From the NCBI RefSeq assembly GCF_900016645.1, contig NZ_CDGJ01000124.1: a stretch of 32,092 nt of DNA; one strand, given 5' to 3'. The notes under the pieces are model-generated. The model did no database searches and was not told where the DNA came from. It worked only from the letters and a program-made list of their open reading frames with translations. The translations under genes and the position numbers were made by a program. This stretch comes from Acididesulfobacillus acetoxydans. Its GTDB lineage: Bacteria > Bacillota > Desulfitobacteriia > Desulfitobacteriales > Desulfitobacteriaceae. Shown piece by piece: positions 1 through 7,441 of the stretch (positions are counted from its first letter, which is position 1; every line of letters starts with the position of its first letter).

Positions 1-129
1 TACTTAGAGGCCTGTGCCCGTTTGGGTAAAGCCCCCCAGAAACCCGAGGAGTTAGCCTCCTTCCTACCCTGGAACATCACCGGCCCGGACCGTGAGGCGC
101 TCCTTTTAAAGAAAGGAAAGAGCCCATGA
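1..129 (+). CDS. IS66-like transposase (TnpC), C-terminal end only
   Basis: The frame is open from the window edge to a TGA at 127-129 and encodes 42 residues. The ending YLEACARLGKAP followed by FLPWNI resembles the C-terminal tail of IS66-family TnpC transposases, where a Tyr-Leu-x-Ala-Cys-Ala segment and a Leu-Pro-Trp-Asn motif lie close to the stop. Everything upstream is outside the window, so the DDE catalytic residues cannot be checked. The stop overlaps the ATG of the next gene by four bases (ATGA), which implies translational coupling of the two. The call rests on a short motif and is moderately sure. Confidence 0.55.
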   Translation, partial: YLEACARLGKAPQKPEELASFLPWNITGPDREALLLKKGKSP

Positions 130-1001
130 TATCCGTTGTGAAAGCCAGGGGACGCACCTTCAGCGCGGAGGATCTGGAACTCATCCGCAGCCTTATCCGC
201 CAAGGGAATCTGAACCGGCAGCGAATCTCTCAGGAGGTCTGCCGTGCTTTGAATTGGCGTAAGCCGGACGGAGGACTCAAAGACATGAGCTGCCGTGTGG
301 CCTTGTTGCGTTTGCATCGAGACGGCATCATCGAACTCCCTCCTCCCCTAAGCAAAGATAACAACCGGCTGCGCCCAATTNAGTTTACCCCGGCGAGTGA
401 CCCCGGAGAACCGATCACGGTCCCCCTCCATNACTTGGGCTCTATCCGGTTCATCCGAGTCAGTGGGTCAAAACAATCGCNCTTNTGGAACGAACTGATT
501 GAGCGTTATCACTATCTCGGCTACACGCGCTTGCCCGGAGCTCAAATTCGCNACCTCATTTATACCGACTCCGGCGTGCTTCTGGGAGCCATCGGCTTTT
601 CATCACCGGCCTGGGCTTTGCGGCCNCGCGACGAACTCNTCGGCTGGACTAAGGAGCAACGCNTGAAGCACTTGAACCTAGTGGTAAACAATTCCCGCTT
701 TTTACTTCTACCCTGGGTTCACGTCAAGAACTTGGCATCCAAAATCCTATCCCTCACTGCCAAGCGCCTGCCGCAAGAATGGCAAGCGACCTATGGCCAC
801 ACCCCCGTATTACTCGAAACGTTTGTTGACAAAGAGCGCTATAGGGGAACCTGTTACAAAGCGGCCAACTGGTCTTACGTGGGGGAAACGCAGGGACGGG
901 GTAAATGGGATCGGCTCAACGAGTACAAACTGCCCGTTAAAAGTATTTACCTCTATCCACTCCATAAGAACTTTCGTCAAATTCTCGCCGGGTCGGACTA
1001 A
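126..1001 (+). CDS. DUF4338 (Druantia DruA-like) family protein, with ambiguous bases
   Basis: The 291-residue product has the hallmarks of DUF4338, the domain also found in DruA of the Druantia anti-phage system. These are the region around HYLGYTRLPGAQIR (about 137-150), the block NLVVNNSRFLLLPW (about 183-197) and the C-terminal LLETFVDKERYRGTCYKAANW (about 227-248). Stand-alone DUF4338 genes are common beside transposases and their biochemical role is unclear. I see no other Druantia gene here, so a defence role is not supported. The ATG overlaps the stop of the preceding IS66-like gene, which suggests it travels with that element. Eight N bases (381 to 663) leave eight codons uncertain, but none breaks the frame. 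A strong hairpin covers its stop codon. Confidence 0.75.
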   Translation: MISVVKARGRTFSAEDLELIRSLIRQGNLNRQRISQEVCRALNWRKPDGGLKDMSCRVALLRLHRDGIIELPPPLSKDNNRLRPIXFTPASDPGEPITVPLHXLGSIRFIRVSGSKQSXXWNELIERYHYLGYTRLPGAQIRXLIYTDSGVLLGAIGFSSPAWALRXRDELXGWTKEQRXKHLNLVVNNSRFLLLPWVHVKNLASKILSLTAKRLPQEWQATYGHTPVLLETFVDKERYRGTCYKAANWSYVGETQGRGKWDRLNEYKLPVKSIYLYPLHKNFRQILAGSD

Positions 1002-1017
1002 GTCCGGCCCGTTTCGT
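989..1017 (+). terminator. Hairpin at the end of the DUF4338 gene
   Basis: A ten-base stem (989-998 with 1002-1011, one G-T pair) closes over a TAA loop that is the stop codon of the DUF4338 gene. It is followed by a weak T-rich stretch (TTTCGTT). It could be an intrinsic terminator or the edge structure of the mobile unit. Confidence 0.55.
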
Positions 1018-2003
1018 TGACTTTTAAATGTTCATTGAATGGTTCACTGAACATTTACGGTAACGGTACAGTCGCCTTCTTGGAAAATACCTGGTACCAA
1101 AGCAAAGACACCTTCACAAGCCTGTTGTATTCCGTAAACAGCGGCGCAGAGCGCCCCGGCCTGACCAATGCCGGCAAAGCGCAAGCAGGCGGGTCCTCCA
1201 AACCGGCCTCAACGGGGCCGGTCAGCAGCCCGCCCCTGGAGAAATCAATCACATTTCCCGATCCCTCTCGACCCTATGTTAAAGTTAGCCTAGTGAAAAT
1301 TAATCCCGCTTTGGTAAACTTTCATCTGGTTGCGGGCACTAAAGACCCTGTCTCAGTAACGGGCATTCACGGATCCGGCAGGATCCCGTTGAGCGTTCAA
1401 CGGCAGGGGAATGTCATAGCCGCTTTTAACGCGGGCTTTCAGTCCAGAGACGGCATCTACGGTTTTATGGCGGAGCAAAGGGTTTACCAATCACCGGCAG
1501 CGGGTTTGGCTACGTTCTGTATATATGGGAACGGAAAGGTTGATATAGGGTCCTGGGGCAATGAAATAAAGTCGGACGCGGGCATAGTTTCTTTGAGACA
1601 AAACTTACATCTCCTCATTGATAACGGCAGGCTAAATCCCCTGATTAACGATCAGGCAAAATGGGGCACAACGGTCAATAATGCGGTCCGGGTATGGCGT
1701 TCCGGCATTGGCATAGATAAACAAGGCCGAATTATTTACGCCGCCGGGGACAGTCTGACGGCCGAAACCCTGGCCAGAGCCTTGCTAAGTGCGGGTTGCG
1801 TCAGGGCCATGGAACTTGATATCAACAGTTATTGGGTGACTTTTAACTTTTTCCGGCGCACTGCCGGTAAACAGGGTGCCACTTTGGAGGGTACAAAACT
1901 TGACCCCTCTATGAGAAGGTCGGCTGCGCGATATTTAACACCCGACACCAGGGATTTCTTCTATCTAACGCTCAAACCACTTAACGCTCAAACCACCCCT
2001 TAA
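1017..2003 (+). CDS. 5'-truncated NAGPA-domain phosphodiester glycosidase-like protein
   Basis: The frame encodes up to 328 residues from a TTG directly after the mobile unit. A low-complexity linker (about residues 45-75, rich in G, S and P) is followed by a domain resembling PF09992 (NAGPA, phosphodiester glycosidase; often annotated exopolysaccharide biosynthesis). Visible pieces are AAFNAGFQSRDGIYGFM, the AGLATFCIYGNG block and the late RAMELDINSYW segment, where the family has a conserved Asp. Relatives begin with a membrane anchor or signal peptide. None exists here: the ORF enters directly at NIYGNGTVAFL, and there is no good ribosome binding site. I infer that insertion of the IS66/DUF4338 unit removed the start and anchor, so the gene is probably not expressed as a proper exported protein. 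A second, intact NAGPA gene lies at 3257-4231. Confidence 0.65.
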   Translation: MTFKCSLNGSLNIYGNGTVAFLENTWYQSKDTFTSLLYSVNSGAERPGLTNAGKAQAGGSSKPASTGPVSSPPLEKSITFPDPSRPYVKVSLVKINPALVNFHLVAGTKDPVSVTGIHGSGRIPLSVQRQGNVIAAFNAGFQSRDGIYGFMAEQRVYQSPAAGLATFCIYGNGKVDIGSWGNEIKSDAGIVSLRQNLHLLIDNGRLNPLINDQAKWGTTVNNAVRVWRSGIGIDKQGRIIYAAGDSLTAETLARALLSAGCVRAMELDINSYWVTFNFFRRTAGKQGATLEGTKLDPSMRRSAARYLTPDTRDFFYLTLKPLNAQTTP

Positions 2004-2013
2004 ACCCTAATAG

Positions 2014-2148
2014 CGCCGCATTGAAGGAAACAATTCCGGCAACAGCCAGAACGGCTACAAGCGCAAGACCTATCATCAGCGATTACGCTTAGCCATGGCG
2101 ACTCGGCTCCAGCCAAAGGTCCGCAAAGTGGAAACGTCTGGTATTTAA
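2014..2148 (+). pseudogene. IS256-family transposase N-terminal scrap
   Basis: The frame between a TAG at 2011 and a TAA at 2146 contains GNNSGNSQNGYKRKT, which matches the conserved early segment of IS256/Mutator-type transposases (typically GNNSGNSRNGY-x-RKT). The rest (YHQRLRLAMATRLQPKV) does not continue the transposase, so the fragment was cut or recombined shortly after. Another IS256 end lies at the right edge of the window. The match is short. Confidence 0.4.
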
Positions 2149-2160
2149 GAAAACTTTAAT

Positions 2161-2189
2161 TTGCATCTTGCGGCCGAGAATGCTATACA
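2161..2189 (+). promoter_or_regulatory. Predicted extended -10 sigma-A promoter upstream of the phospholipase gene
   Basis: TTGCAT (2161-2166), a 17-base spacer and TATACA (2184-2189), with TG one base before the -10 box, form a good housekeeping promoter. Transcription would start near 2196 and leave a leader of about 120 bases before the phospholipase start. Confidence 0.5.
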
Positions 2190-2319
2190 TTATATTGTGG
2201 AAGTTGCGGACATGCCTTTAACGTTTCTGCGCTCAGGTTAGGGTGAGCAAGAAAACGGCAAACACCGGTGTTGTACCCAACTTGTCAGCCGTAATATTGG
2301 AAAGATCCGTTACCGCTTT

Positions 2320-3141
2320 GTGCCTTCGGACCGTATTGATGAGCAAGAGGTGTCTTATTTGGGGATGGTGTCTCGGCGGACTGTAAACATGGTTTCAAAA
2401 GCCTTAATGACCCCGGTCAAGCCCTTGCAGGTTTTTATGGATGCTCCCAGTCCAACACACGGTTACTGTTTGCAACACGCTTACGATATTCTTTGCCAAG
2501 ACGGCAAAGATGATGTGGCTGCGTATTTCCGTCCCTTCGATCGATGGCTTAGAAAAGGCTCTTTCTGGGCTGACCAGGGTTGGAGAAATGTCTGCCATTA
2601 TTTTTTTGCTTCTAGCAAGTTCAGGCCCGGAGCTGAAACGGAGTGCCAGTATTATTTTGACAAAGCAGTCACCACCTGCCAACAAGATATAACCAAAGGT
2701 ATGTTCTACTTGGGGGCAGCTGTGCACCTGGTACAAGACATGTGTGTACCACATCACGCGGCGGGAGCAGTTTTTGACGGACATAAGGAATTTGAAACAT
2801 GGGCAGGCGAAAATCTGCAGCACTTTAGTGCCGCAGAAAGTGGGATTTATATGCCTTTTACGGGCCCAAGTGAATGGATTAGATATAATGCCGCCAGGGC
2901 TTTAACCTACTATCCCCTTGTTTCGAAAGGGAAAGGATGTGACGAAGGGAATTACTTTGAAGCCGCGCGAGAACTCTTGCCGCTCACTATTTATACGACA
3001 GCCGGTTTTCTGGATTTTGCCAAACCGGTTCTGCAGCAAGCCTGTGTAACGATTCCCCAGACATCCTGGCTTAACGTTGCGGGTGAGAAAATGTCTGATT
3101 ATGCACCAGTGTCTTTTAATCACGGGAGTAGAGGCGCTTAA
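2320..3141 (+). CDS. Zinc-dependent phospholipase C family protein
   Basis: The 273-residue protein matches the PF00882 family (Clostridium alpha-toxin / Bacillus PLC type), which hydrolyses phospholipid head groups using a three-zinc site. The ligand pattern is visible in order: THGYC (His47), FWADQGW (Asp85), CHYFF (His93), HLVQDMCVPHH (His136, Asp140, His145 or 146) and HKEFE (His155, Glu159). Secreted members use a mature N-terminal Trp as a further zinc ligand; that Trp and a signal peptide are both missing, as in a non-secreted clostridial subgroup. The GTG at 2320 has no clear ribosome binding site. ATG 2365 is an alternative, and the frame is open back to 2242, so the start is uncertain. 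A good promoter lies at 2161-2189. The C-terminus has no added lipid-binding domain. Confidence 0.8.
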   Translation: MPSDRIDEQEVSYLGMVSRRTVNMVSKALMTPVKPLQVFMDAPSPTHGYCLQHAYDILCQDGKDDVAAYFRPFDRWLRKGSFWADQGWRNVCHYFFASSKFRPGAETECQYYFDKAVTTCQQDITKGMFYLGAAVHLVQDMCVPHHAAGAVFDGHKEFETWAGENLQHFSAAESGIYMPFTGPSEWIRYNAARALTYYPLVSKGKGCDEGNYFEAARELLPLTIYTTAGFLDFAKPVLQQACVTIPQTSWLNVAGEKMSDYAPVSFNHGSRGA

Positions 3142-3201
3142 TTCTCAGCCTTGGCGCCATAGACACTAGTGGGAATCATGATAGGAATTATGGCGGCGGT
3201 C

Positions 3202-3231
3202 TTGTCAACGGTGTCCAGTTATCTGTAATAT
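3202..3231 (+). promoter_or_regulatory. Predicted promoter for the intact NAGPA gene
   Basis: TTGTCA (3202-3207) and TAATAT (3226-3231) are separated by 18 bases and lie just upstream of the GGAGG ribosome binding site (3241-3245) of the NAGPA gene. Confidence 0.45.
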
Positions 3232-3256
3232 TTTGCGTCTGGAGGATAGCGTCTAA

Positions 3257-4231
3257 ATGAAGCCCGGTAAAAAAATAAGCTGGAAAAAGTTGATGGGTTT
3301 TGTGGGTTTTAATATTGTCTTTGCGGCCTTGCTGGCACCCTTCATCGTTTTCTATGGTCCCTTTCAGGCACTGAAAGTCATGGCTGTGGGCTCCATCGCT
3401 CTTTCGCGCCACCCGCAGGTTGTGAGAGCCTTTCTTTCCCCAGCCGAAATCAGCAAGATTACTCATGAGTATGACGCCTTGGGAGTGAACACCCAAGCGA
3501 AGATTGTCAGTAAACAGATGACTGCCGGCTCCGGCAGCGGGATTCAAATCCAAAACATCCAGGGACAATCGTTTAGAGGAAAGGTCATACTGATTAAAGA
3601 CCCAAAACGGGTCAAAGTCGCCGTGACGAATCGGCTGGGCACGGCCGGAGAGGTACTGACGCATCTTGTTCAACAGAGCGGAGCCGTGGCCGGGATTAAT
3701 GCGGGCGGGTTCAACGGCCCCGGTTGGGGAGGAAACGGAGGTTTTCCCGAAGGCTTGACAGTGCACGCGGGGAAGCTGGTTTATAATGACATCGGGAACA
3801 AAAAAGCGCAAGACCTCATCGGGATCAATGATCAAGGAAAACTAGTCATCGCTCCCATGTCGGCGGACGAGTTGGCCGCTCACCATATTCAAGAAGCGGT
3901 AACTTTTTACGGTCCCGTCCTGGTTGCCAACGGGAAGCCGGTTGTCGCCGGGGATGGCGGAATCGGCATTGGACCCCGGACGGGAATCGGCCAAACAGCG
4001 GACGGGACGATTATTTTCGTCGTTATCGACGGACGCCAGCCGACCTGGAGCTGGGGTGCCACCGGCCGTCAACTAATGAACGTTTTCTTGCAGTATCACG
4101 CGGTCAATGCCGTCAACCTGGATGGCGGTTCTTCCTCGGAAATGGTTTATCAGGGGAAGATCATCAACCGACTCTGGGATATCTTCGGGGAACGCTATAT
4201 TCCTACGGCTTTTGTCGTCATGCCGAAGTAG
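3257..4231 (+). CDS. Membrane-anchored NAGPA-domain phosphodiester glycosidase
   Basis: The 324-residue protein begins with Lys-rich MKPGKKISWKK and one strong hydrophobic segment (about 13-33), consistent with an uncleaved membrane anchor and an extracytoplasmic domain. The catalytic part resembles PF09992: GAVAGINAGGF (about 146-156), GFPEGLTV (about 164-171), the GPRTGIGQ loop (about 241-248) and AVNLDGGSSSEMV (about 281-294), where the family has its conserved Asp-Gly-Gly. Known members hydrolyse N-acetylglucosamine-1-phosphodiester bonds, for example on exopolysaccharide or wall polymers; the substrate here is unknown. ATG 3257 has GGAGG upstream. The gene has its own promoter and is closed by the terminator at 4275-4315, so it is probably monocistronic. 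It is only distantly similar to the truncated paralogue at 1017-2003. Confidence 0.85.
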   Translation: MKPGKKISWKKLMGFVGFNIVFAALLAPFIVFYGPFQALKVMAVGSIALSRHPQVVRAFLSPAEISKITHEYDALGVNTQAKIVSKQMTAGSGSGIQIQNIQGQSFRGKVILIKDPKRVKVAVTNRLGTAGEVLTHLVQQSGAVAGINAGGFNGPGWGGNGGFPEGLTVHAGKLVYNDIGNKKAQDLIGINDQGKLVIAPMSADELAAHHIQEAVTFYGPVLVANGKPVVAGDGGIGIGPRTGIGQTADGTIIFVVIDGRQPTWSWGATGRQLMNVFLQYHAVNAVNLDGGSSSEMVYQGKIINRLWDIFGERYIPTAFVVMPK

Positions 4232-4274
4232 AGAGGGCGGCTCAGTGGGTTGTTGACAACAATATTAGGCAACG

Positions 4275-4315
4275 ACGCCGTACTGTTGCGGGCGCGCAAC
4301 GGGCGGCGTTTTTTT
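4275..4315 (+). terminator. Intrinsic terminator after the NAGPA gene
   Basis: ACGCCG (4275-4280) pairs with CGGCGT (4304-4309), and an inner stem TTGCG/CGCAA stacks inside. It is followed by a run of seven T (4309-4315). This is a textbook rho-independent terminator. Confidence 0.8.
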
Positions 4316-4344
4316 GTGTGTTACGAACACGGCGCAAGCCGGAG

Positions 4345-4392
4345 TTCGACTTCGAGTTTGACTTCGACTTCGACTTCGGGTTCGACTTCGAC
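4345..4392 (+). repeat. Hexanucleotide tandem repeat TTCGAC x 8
   Basis: Eight consecutive hexamers starting at 4345 read TTCGAC, with single-base changes in the second and third units and two changes in the sixth. It sits in the 440-base gap between the NAGPA terminator and the GntR gene. I see no convincing gene there; a 65-codon frame across the repeat gives only a Ser/Thr-rich peptide. A TATAAT-like -10 box lies at 4523-4528 without a clear -35 and may serve the GntR gene. Confidence 0.7.
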
Positions 4393-4672
4393 CCTTCCCT
4401 GGCCGAATTTACTTTGTCCCGCGAAACCTCATCACCTTAACAGTTGAGCAGTGAATACAGGCCTTTTAGGGCGCGAAAACAGCTTTTGGCCCAAAATAAT
4501 CCTGGCGGTGTCCTCAATCAAGTATAATATACCCAACCAACTGGTAGTAACATATAACATCAATCCGCAACCCAGTGAGACGACTGGCTACAACACATAC
4601 TGACGTCTTTTGCCTGGAAAGCGCGAAGTTGGCAGCAGAAGTTCGAAAAGTGGCAAGAAGGAAGGCTGGTTA

Positions 4673-5419
4673 ATGCTTCAAGTCAATGGATCCACTCCTT
4701 ACTATCAACAAATAAAGCAATACATCCGTAAGCTTATCCAAGAGGAAGGATTACAACCCCATGAGCAAATACCGTCGGAGCGTGAACTCTGTGAGCAATT
4801 TAGCTTAAGCCGTACGACGATCCGCCTGGCTTTAGCCGAAGCGGAAAAAGAGGGCTTAGTCTACAGAGTTCATGGCAAGGGCACTTTCGTATCCCTTCCC
4901 AAGATTGACCAAGGTTTGTCCGCCATCAATAGTTTTGAAGATACGATGCGCTCCCGCGGTTTAAAACCGAGGATTGAGGTCCTGTCTGTCGAAGCCTTGC
5001 CGGCGGATCTTGTGATCAATACGATTCTTCAATTGGGTCTGGATGAGGAACTGATGAAATTGACCTTGTTGGGCTATGCGAACGAGGAACCTATCGTGCA
5101 CTATGAGTCCTATCTGAGCCGGAGAATCGGACGTACGGTGGCGGACGAGGCGCTCCAGCGGGCCGCGGCCGGCTTGTCTTATTCAACGTTTGAATTGTAC
5201 ACTGATCGCTTGGGGATCAAACCCGTGGTAACGAATCAGACATTTGAGGCGACTCTGGCCGACCAAGAGACAGCCCGCTTGCTGCAAATCCAAGAAGGGG
5301 CGGCCGTGTTTCTTATCACATCACTTGTCTATGCTGAGAACCAGCAACCCATTGAATATAAGGCGGCTCATTACCGTGGCGACAAATTTAAGTTCAATGT
5401 CAGCAGAAAGCACCTTTAA
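4673..5419 (+). CDS. GntR family (HutC/UTRA type) transcriptional regulator
   Basis: I chose ATG 4673 (248 residues), preceded by GAAGG, over an upstream in-frame TTG at 4610. The N-terminus (MLQVNGSTPYYQQIKQYI) is typical of GntR proteins. The winged helix-turn-helix follows with PSERELCEQF, LSRTTIRLAL and the wing VYRVHGKGTFV (about residues 30-75). The rest (about 90-240) fits a UTRA ligand-binding domain, with IVHYESYLS, the YSTFELY helix, an AVFLITSLVYAENQQPIEYKA-like strand and a terminal Phe-Lys-Phe. UTRA regulators usually repress a neighbouring catabolic operon until a small ligand binds. The importer genes start 320 bases downstream in the same direction, so this is the likely local repressor of the transport and catabolic operon. 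Confidence 0.9.
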   Translation: MLQVNGSTPYYQQIKQYIRKLIQEEGLQPHEQIPSERELCEQFSLSRTTIRLALAEAEKEGLVYRVHGKGTFVSLPKIDQGLSAINSFEDTMRSRGLKPRIEVLSVEALPADLVINTILQLGLDEELMKLTLLGYANEEPIVHYESYLSRRIGRTVADEALQRAAAGLSYSTFELYTDRLGIKPVVTNQTFEATLADQETARLLQIQEGAAVFLITSLVYAENQQPIEYKAAHYRGDKFKFNVSRKHL

Positions 5420-5496
5420 CCTTTCTGCCGATAACATCCGACAACGCCTGACGGTGGATTCCGGGGTAAGAGTGATCAAATTCGGAGGAGGTGACA

Positions 5497-5742
5497 ATGG
5501 ATCAGGCAGCTTTAAGTCGATTACAAAGGGGGACAGTCGTCCAAGAACGGCCCGGGGAGGGGAGTTGTCCAAGAACAGCTCAGGAGAATGCCGTTAAGAA
5601 ACAACCCGGAAGTACACGGGATGCCCAGGGGGACAGATACTTACAGGACCGCACAAGTAGGCAGGCGTTAAAGAACAGTCAAAGAACCGCCAAAGAAGGG
5701 TCAAAGATGTTTGTCAGTGAACGTTACAGAGGGAGGATAGTT
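5497..5742 (+). other. In-frame leader with a strong ribosome binding site before the binding-protein gene
   Basis: An ATG at 5497 follows GGAGGAGG (5484-5491) at ideal spacing and reads without a stop into the binding-protein start at 5743. The 82 added residues are hydrophilic, rich in Q, R, K and S, and have no domain I recognise. They would bury the signal peptide inside the protein. I therefore treat the stretch as a leader rather than part of the mature gene. It contains two copies of a 15-base repeat GTYGTCCAAGAACRG (5536-5550 and 5564-5578) and the 11-base tandem repeat described separately. I see no clear promoter in the gap 5420-5742. Confidence 0.35.
5670..5713 (+). repeat. 11-bp tandem repeat, about four copies, upstream of the binding-protein gene
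   Basis: AAAGAACAGTC, AAAGAACCGCC, AAAGAAGGGTC and AAAGATGTTTG follow one another at 5670, 5681, 5692 and 5703. The array ends about 18 bases before the GGGAGG ribosome binding site of the lipoprotein gene. Confidence 0.7.
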
Positions 5743-7338
5743 ATGAAAAACAGGTTTAGACAGTTTGGTGTATTAGTTCTGGCTCTGTTGGTCATAGCAA
5801 CTGCGGGATGCGGAACACCGCAAAAGGTCGCGTCCCCGGCACAGGGCAAACAATTGGACGGAGTTACGGTGGATCCCAACGCGACCCTGGTGGTTGGTCT
5901 TAAAGGACCGGTACTCACCCTGGATCCCGCGAATTACCGGGACCTGGTGACGGAATCCGTCTTGCGCAACATTTTTGACGGTTTGGTAACGACGACACCC
6001 GACGGCAAGGTTGTCCCGGAAATTGCTGAGTCCTGGAAGACAGTCAGCCCGACGGAATGGGATTTTAAGATCCGCAAAGGTGTAACTTTCCAGGATGGTA
6101 CCCCGCTCACGGTCAATGATGTCAAATTTACGTTTGACCGGTTGATTAAGGATGGAGCCATTAACGGCAAGACCTCGCCCAGAAAAGGATTGCTGGGGCC
6201 TCTCAAATCCATACAGATTGTTAATGACAGGACAGTTCGGTTTATTTTCTCCTCACCCTGGCCGATTTTCTTGCCCATGCTGGCTCACGAGCAGATTGTT
6301 CCCAAAGCTTATGTGGAAAAGGTGGGTGAGTCGTATTTCGCTCAGCATCCCATTGGGGCCGGACCTTTCAAGTATGTTAAGGGAAACCTTAACAGTCAAA
6401 TTGTACTAGAAAGATATGACAAGTACTACGGGGGGCCCCCGGACCTTCCTCCCGTCGGACCGGCCCAAGTCAAAACGCTCATTTTCCAAGTCATTCCGGA
6501 GAACTCTACCCGCCTGGCATCCCTCATGTCAGGAGACCTTCAGATAGCGCAAGCGGTGCCGACGGATATGGTGCCTCAGTTGCAAGCGAACAAGAACGTC
6601 ACTGTCAAGATGACAGGCAGCACCCAGATGCACATGTTCGAAATGAATGTCAAAAAAGCGCCGTTTGACAAGGTGCAGGTACGCCAAGCGATGAATTACG
6701 GGATCAACATGCAGCAGATTGTAGACAAAGTGCTTAACGGTTATGCGGTGAGAGCGGCTGGTCCGGTGCTTCCGAGCAGTCCGGCTTTGGACAAGAGCTT
6801 AAAACCCTATCCCTACGATCCGCAAAAGGCGAAACAGCTTCTCCGGGAAGCGGGCTATCCGCACGGGTTTCCTTTGGTGATCGATACAGAGGCGATCAAT
6901 CAGGTCGTAGCCCAAGCGGCCGCCTCCGACTTGCAGAAGATTGGCATTAACGCGACGGTCAGGGTTTGGGATTGGGGTGTTTTAAAGCCCTTGCTGGTTA
7001 AAGGTGAAAGGGACATGGTACTCACGGATTGGGGCAATTCGGACCAGGATCCGTCCGACTTGCTCGGGCCGACCCTTCGGGGTAACGGCCGGGGGAATTA
7101 CAGTTTTTACAACAACCCGGAAGTTAACAAACTCCTGGACAAGGCCAACTTGAGTGTAAACGACACGGAAAGATATCAACTCTACGGGCAGGCGCAGAAA
7201 ACCATCTATGATGAAGCGCCTTGGGTTTTCGGTTACGTCATGAAGAATATCGAAGGGATGACGAAACAGGTAGTCAATTATCGGCCCAGCAGGGATAGCA
7301 TGCTGACGATGATGCGTGTGGGAATTAAGGCGAAGTAA
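5743..7338 (+). CDS. Peptide/opine-type ABC transporter substrate-binding lipoprotein
   Basis: ATG 5743 is preceded by GGGAGG and gives a 531-residue protein. The N-terminus MKNRFRQF, a hydrophobic core and ATAGC form a lipoprotein signal with lipidated Cys23. The body fits SBP_bac_5 (PF00496, family 5 binding proteins for oligopeptides, dipeptides, nickel or glutathione): DPANYRD, IFDGLVTTTPDG near residue 75, ESWKTVSPTEWDFKIRKGV, FQDGTPLTVNDVKFT and the late NNPEVNKLLDKAN block. It would deliver a ligand to the permease pair encoded next. Ligand class cannot be read from sequence, since this family also binds amino-acid conjugates and opines. A longer product from ATG 5497 is possible but unlikely. 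Confidence 0.92.
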   Translation: MKNRFRQFGVLVLALLVIATAGCGTPQKVASPAQGKQLDGVTVDPNATLVVGLKGPVLTLDPANYRDLVTESVLRNIFDGLVTTTPDGKVVPEIAESWKTVSPTEWDFKIRKGVTFQDGTPLTVNDVKFTFDRLIKDGAINGKTSPRKGLLGPLKSIQIVNDRTVRFIFSSPWPIFLPMLAHEQIVPKAYVEKVGESYFAQHPIGAGPFKYVKGNLNSQIVLERYDKYYGGPPDLPPVGPAQVKTLIFQVIPENSTRLASLMSGDLQIAQAVPTDMVPQLQANKNVTVKMTGSTQMHMFEMNVKKAPFDKVQVRQAMNYGINMQQIVDKVLNGYAVRAAGPVLPSSPALDKSLKPYPYDPQKAKQLLREAGYPHGFPLVIDTEAINQVVAQAAASDLQKIGINATVRVWDWGVLKPLLVKGERDMVLTDWGNSDQDPSDLLGPTLRGNGRGNYSFYNNPEVNKLLDKANLSVNDTERYQLYGQAQKTIYDEAPWVFGYVMKNIEGMTKQVVNYRPSRDSMLTMMRVGIKAK

Positions 7339-7441
7339 CGGTCGGGGCTCCTATGGGTCGATGGGAGCCGAGTGATCCCATAATGCGCAGGGTAAAGAAT
7401 CTTTGCCCTGCGCTGCCTCCAACCCAACCCGGACGAAAGGG

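Noticed and set aside
126..1001. Druantia anti-phage system
   Set aside because: Only the DruA-like domain is present; no DruE helicase or other Druantia genes, and the gene is coupled to a transposase.
2404..2823. 139-codon minus-strand frame inside the phospholipase gene
   Set aside because: It is a shadow of the phospholipase gene, whose zinc ligands are conserved on the other strand.
4250..4447. 65-codon frame MLTTILGND and Ser/Thr-rich continuation
   Set aside because: It lies across a terminator and a hexamer repeat, has no ribosome binding site, and its composition is a by-product of the repeat.
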